Origin: Phycisphaerae bacterium
GTDB taxonomy: Bacteria; Planctomycetota; Phycisphaerae; Sedimentisphaerales; Anaerobacaceae
Reading direction: 5' to 3'
Assembly: GCA_026386805.1 (NCBI GenBank)
Contig: JAPLMX010000077.1
Span: 1-64,000 of the forward strand
DNA: 64,000 bases
In this document: positions 60,003 through 64,000 of the stretch, one piece after another
Numbering within the stretch: position 1 is the first letter of the stretch
Layout of the letters: each line of letters opens with the position of its first letter
Translations under genes and position numbers: made by a program
Notes under the pieces: generated by a model
What the model saw: only the letters and a program-made list of their open reading frames with translations
What the model was told of the DNA's origin: nothing
The model's database searches: none

Positions 60003-60036
60003 AGTTTGAAGTGGGAAGTTTGAAGTCCCAAGTGAG
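60003..60036. repeat. AAGTTTGAAGTG-type tandem arm between nusA and infB
   Basis: CAGTTTGAAGTGGGAAGTTT followed by GAAGTCCCAAGTG: tandem variants of the unit seen at 35485 and 55514, here without a clear opposite arm (only a partial ACTTCAAGC at about 60059). Confidence 0.6.
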
Positions 60037-60098
60037 AAGCGGTTTCATCCCGTCGGAGACTTCAAGCTTGACGCTTTCCTCGAATACGTGGAGGCTTT

Positions 60099-62798
<2,700 letters not shown>

Positions 62799-62883
62799 GG
62801 ATAGCAGGTTTGCAGGTGGACTTGGGCGGATCGGACCGACGTCCGTTTTGCCAAAGTCCAATGGACAGCACGAAGGAACATCT

Positions 62884-63264
62884 ATGCCTACCCGAAGGCA
62901 GGAAAAAGTTGCCCGAGTGATTCGGGAGGTGGTCAGCGACGCGGTCGCCAACCATCTGAGCGATCCTCGGATCACGGGCTTTGTGAGCGTCACCCGGGTG
63001 GAGGTGATGCCGGATCTGCGCAGCGCCGACGTCTATGTGAGCATCTTGGCGTCGGACGAAAGCGCCAAGGACAGGACCTTCGAGGCGATCACGCACGCCA
63101 GGACGAGGATTCAGTCGTTTCTGGCCGACGCCGTGGAGAGCAAGTTCTGTCCCGTGCTGCGCTTTCATGAAGACGAGCAATTCCGCAAGACGCTCGAAGT
63201 GATGAAGCTGATCGATCAGGTGGCCAGTGAATGGCAGAACAAAGACACTGACCCGCAAGAGTAG
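62884..63264 (+). CDS. rbfA: Ribosome-binding factor A
   Basis: This 126-residue single KH-like domain protein matures the 30S subunit (16S 5' end). It has 'EKVARVIREVVSDAVANHLS', 'DPRITGFVSVTRVEVMPDLR' and 'SADVYVSIL', and the C-terminal 'PVLRFHEDEQFRKTLEVMKL' contains the family 'P-x-L-x-F-x-x-D' signature with E-D. AAGGA lies 6 nt before the chosen ATG; the longer open frame upstream overlaps infB and is not supported. It is third in the nusA operon. Confidence 0.95.
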   Translation: MPTRRQEKVARVIREVVSDAVANHLSDPRITGFVSVTRVEVMPDLRSADVYVSILASDESAKDRTFEAITHARTRIQSFLADAVESKFCPVLRFHEDEQFRKTLEVMKLIDQVASEWQNKDTDPQE

Positions 63265-63366
63265 TACGGTGCGCTCGTGATCGGGCGGGCGCATTGGGGA
63301 TTGACCTTCGGCGGCGGCGGTCCGTGGGGCGTGCAAAGCTGCTGACCTGCGGTGTCTGGAAGGGCC

Positions 63367-64000
63367 ATGAAGAACAGTAAGGAACATGCTCAGCGACTGC
63401 AACGGCTGTACCGAGAGCTCAAACGTGCACATCCCGAGGTCGAGAAGACCACCTACGAGGACCCGGTCGAGGCCTTGATCTGCGGCATTATCAGCGAGCG
63501 GATGACCGAGGTCGCCGCGCAAAAGGCCTTCCGGGAGATCTCCAAGGCGTTCGTCGATTGGAACGACCTGCGGGTCTCGCGCGTGGAGGAAGTGGCCGAG
63601 GTGTTGGGCCGCAAAACGGTGACCGGCCGGGCCACGGCCGTGGCGCTCACGGCGGCCCTGCGGTGGGTCTTCGACAAGCATCACAAAATCAGCCTCCAGA
63701 CCCTCAAGAAGCTGGGCAAGCGGCCCGCCCGGGAGGATCTCGAGAAGATCGACGGGATCAGCCGTTTTGTCATCAACTATTGTCTTCTGACGTCGCTGGA
63801 GGCCCACGCCATTCCGGTGACGGAGCCGATGGCCGACTACCTCAAGCAGAACGGGATCATCGACGCGAACGCCGATGAGGAGGACCTGGGGGGATTCCTA
63901 ACCCGGTGCGTCTCGGCGAAGGACGCGCATGAATTCTACGTTCTTCTGCGCCGCGCGAGTGAGTCGCCGACCATGATGAAGAAGAAACCGAAAGGCCGAT
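63367..64000 (+). CDS. Endonuclease III-like HhH protein, catalytic residues apparently lost (runs off right edge)
   Basis: 211 codons are visible, open to the edge. The start is ATG with AAGGG upstream, 102 bp after rbfA. The layout is that of HhH-GPD DNA glycosylases: 'EDPVEALICGIISERMTEVA' (as in EndoIII 'LLSAQATD' region) and a helix-hairpin-helix at about 130-150, 'LEKIDGISRFVINYCLLTSL'. The usual catalytic Lys in 'GxGRKTA' is replaced ('GISRFVI'), and the catalytic Asp of 'VDTHV' is replaced in 'PVTEPMADYL'. The C-terminal Fe-S Cys cluster is not seen so far; the tail is Lys-rich. It is probably a non-catalytic DNA-binding relative. Confidence 0.7.
   Translation, partial: MKNSKEHAQRLQRLYRELKRAHPEVEKTTYEDPVEALICGIISERMTEVAAQKAFREISKAFVDWNDLRVSRVEEVAEVLGRKTVTGRATAVALTAALRWVFDKHHKISLQTLKKLGKRPAREDLEKIDGISRFVINYCLLTSLEAHAIPVTEPMADYLKQNGIIDANADEEDLGGFLTRCVSAKDAHEFYVLLRRASESPTMMKKKPKGR

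Noticed and set aside
4893..60036. CRISPR array interpretation of the many short repeats
   Set aside because: Repeats are palindromic, scattered and of different families; there are no regularly spaced direct repeats with unique spacers and no cas genes.

Overview
The window looks like a chromosomal segment of a high-GC planctomycete, most likely of the Phycisphaerae/Sedimentisphaerales type. This is inference from gene content: giant secreted PA14/fibronectin-like proteins with repeated 'YYWRVDEVD' segments, a DUF2934 protein, a PilM-N-O/GspE/PilT/PilC pilus-secretion operon, many secreted glycosidases, Tat-exported sugar-isomerase-like proteins and BlaI/BlaR1-type sensors. No rRNA is present. 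Two tRNAs are present (Ser-TGA and Val-GAC).

Layout. 0-7 kb: the N-terminus of an IS1-like transposase runs off the left edge, followed by an amino-acid permease, small proteins (DUF2934, YkgJ-type), a lipid-kinase-like protein and a FAD oxidoreductase carrying two in-frame palindromic inserts. 7-15 kb: two paralogous secreted PA14 proteins (1378 and 888 aa), each with a near-identical ~600 bp upstream region, a sigma70-type promoter and a rho-independent terminator. 15-18 kb: gene-poor repeat territory with tRNA-Ser, a deleted PQQ-propeller pseudogene and a zinc-ribbon gene remnant. 18-23 kb: an alpha-2-macroglobulin gene split by a frameshift, with several membrane helices in mid-protein. 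23.6-37 kb: a carbohydrate/secreted-enzyme region (ThuA-like, six-hairpin glycosidase, GH38-like, PadR, M28 peptidase, FucI-like Tat lipoprotein, GH30-like). 37-43.5 kb: an NTF2-like protein and a BlaI regulator next to a 1594 aa M56 (BlaR1-type) membrane protease fused to five PD40 propeller repeats and about 29 ankyrin repeats. 43.7-48 kb: rpsU, hflX and gpsA. 48-57 kb: type IV pilus/type II secretion operon with two prepilins, then tRNA-Val. 57-64 kb: dapB, nusA-infB-rbfA, and an endonuclease III-like protein running off the right edge.

The most unusual property is the density of short palindromic elements. At least nine families (over twenty copies) are seen. Many have 'stuttering' arms of 6-11 bp tandem units. 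About ten elements lie within roughly 65 bp upstream of start codons, one supplies the first codons of a prepilin, and at least four lie in frame inside open reading frames: two in the FAD oxidoreductase and one in each of two adjacent glycosidases. One family (GGGGTCCCAAACGC arms) occurs five times, both in 5' leaders and inside genes. This resembles the coding palindromic elements known from Rickettsia but in an unrelated, high-GC genome.

The second candidate novelty is the BlaI/M56-PD40-ankyrin pair. Its regulator gene is preceded by TACA/TGTA-type operators, which suggests a proteolytic signalling system with a protein-binding rather than beta-lactam-binding sensor.
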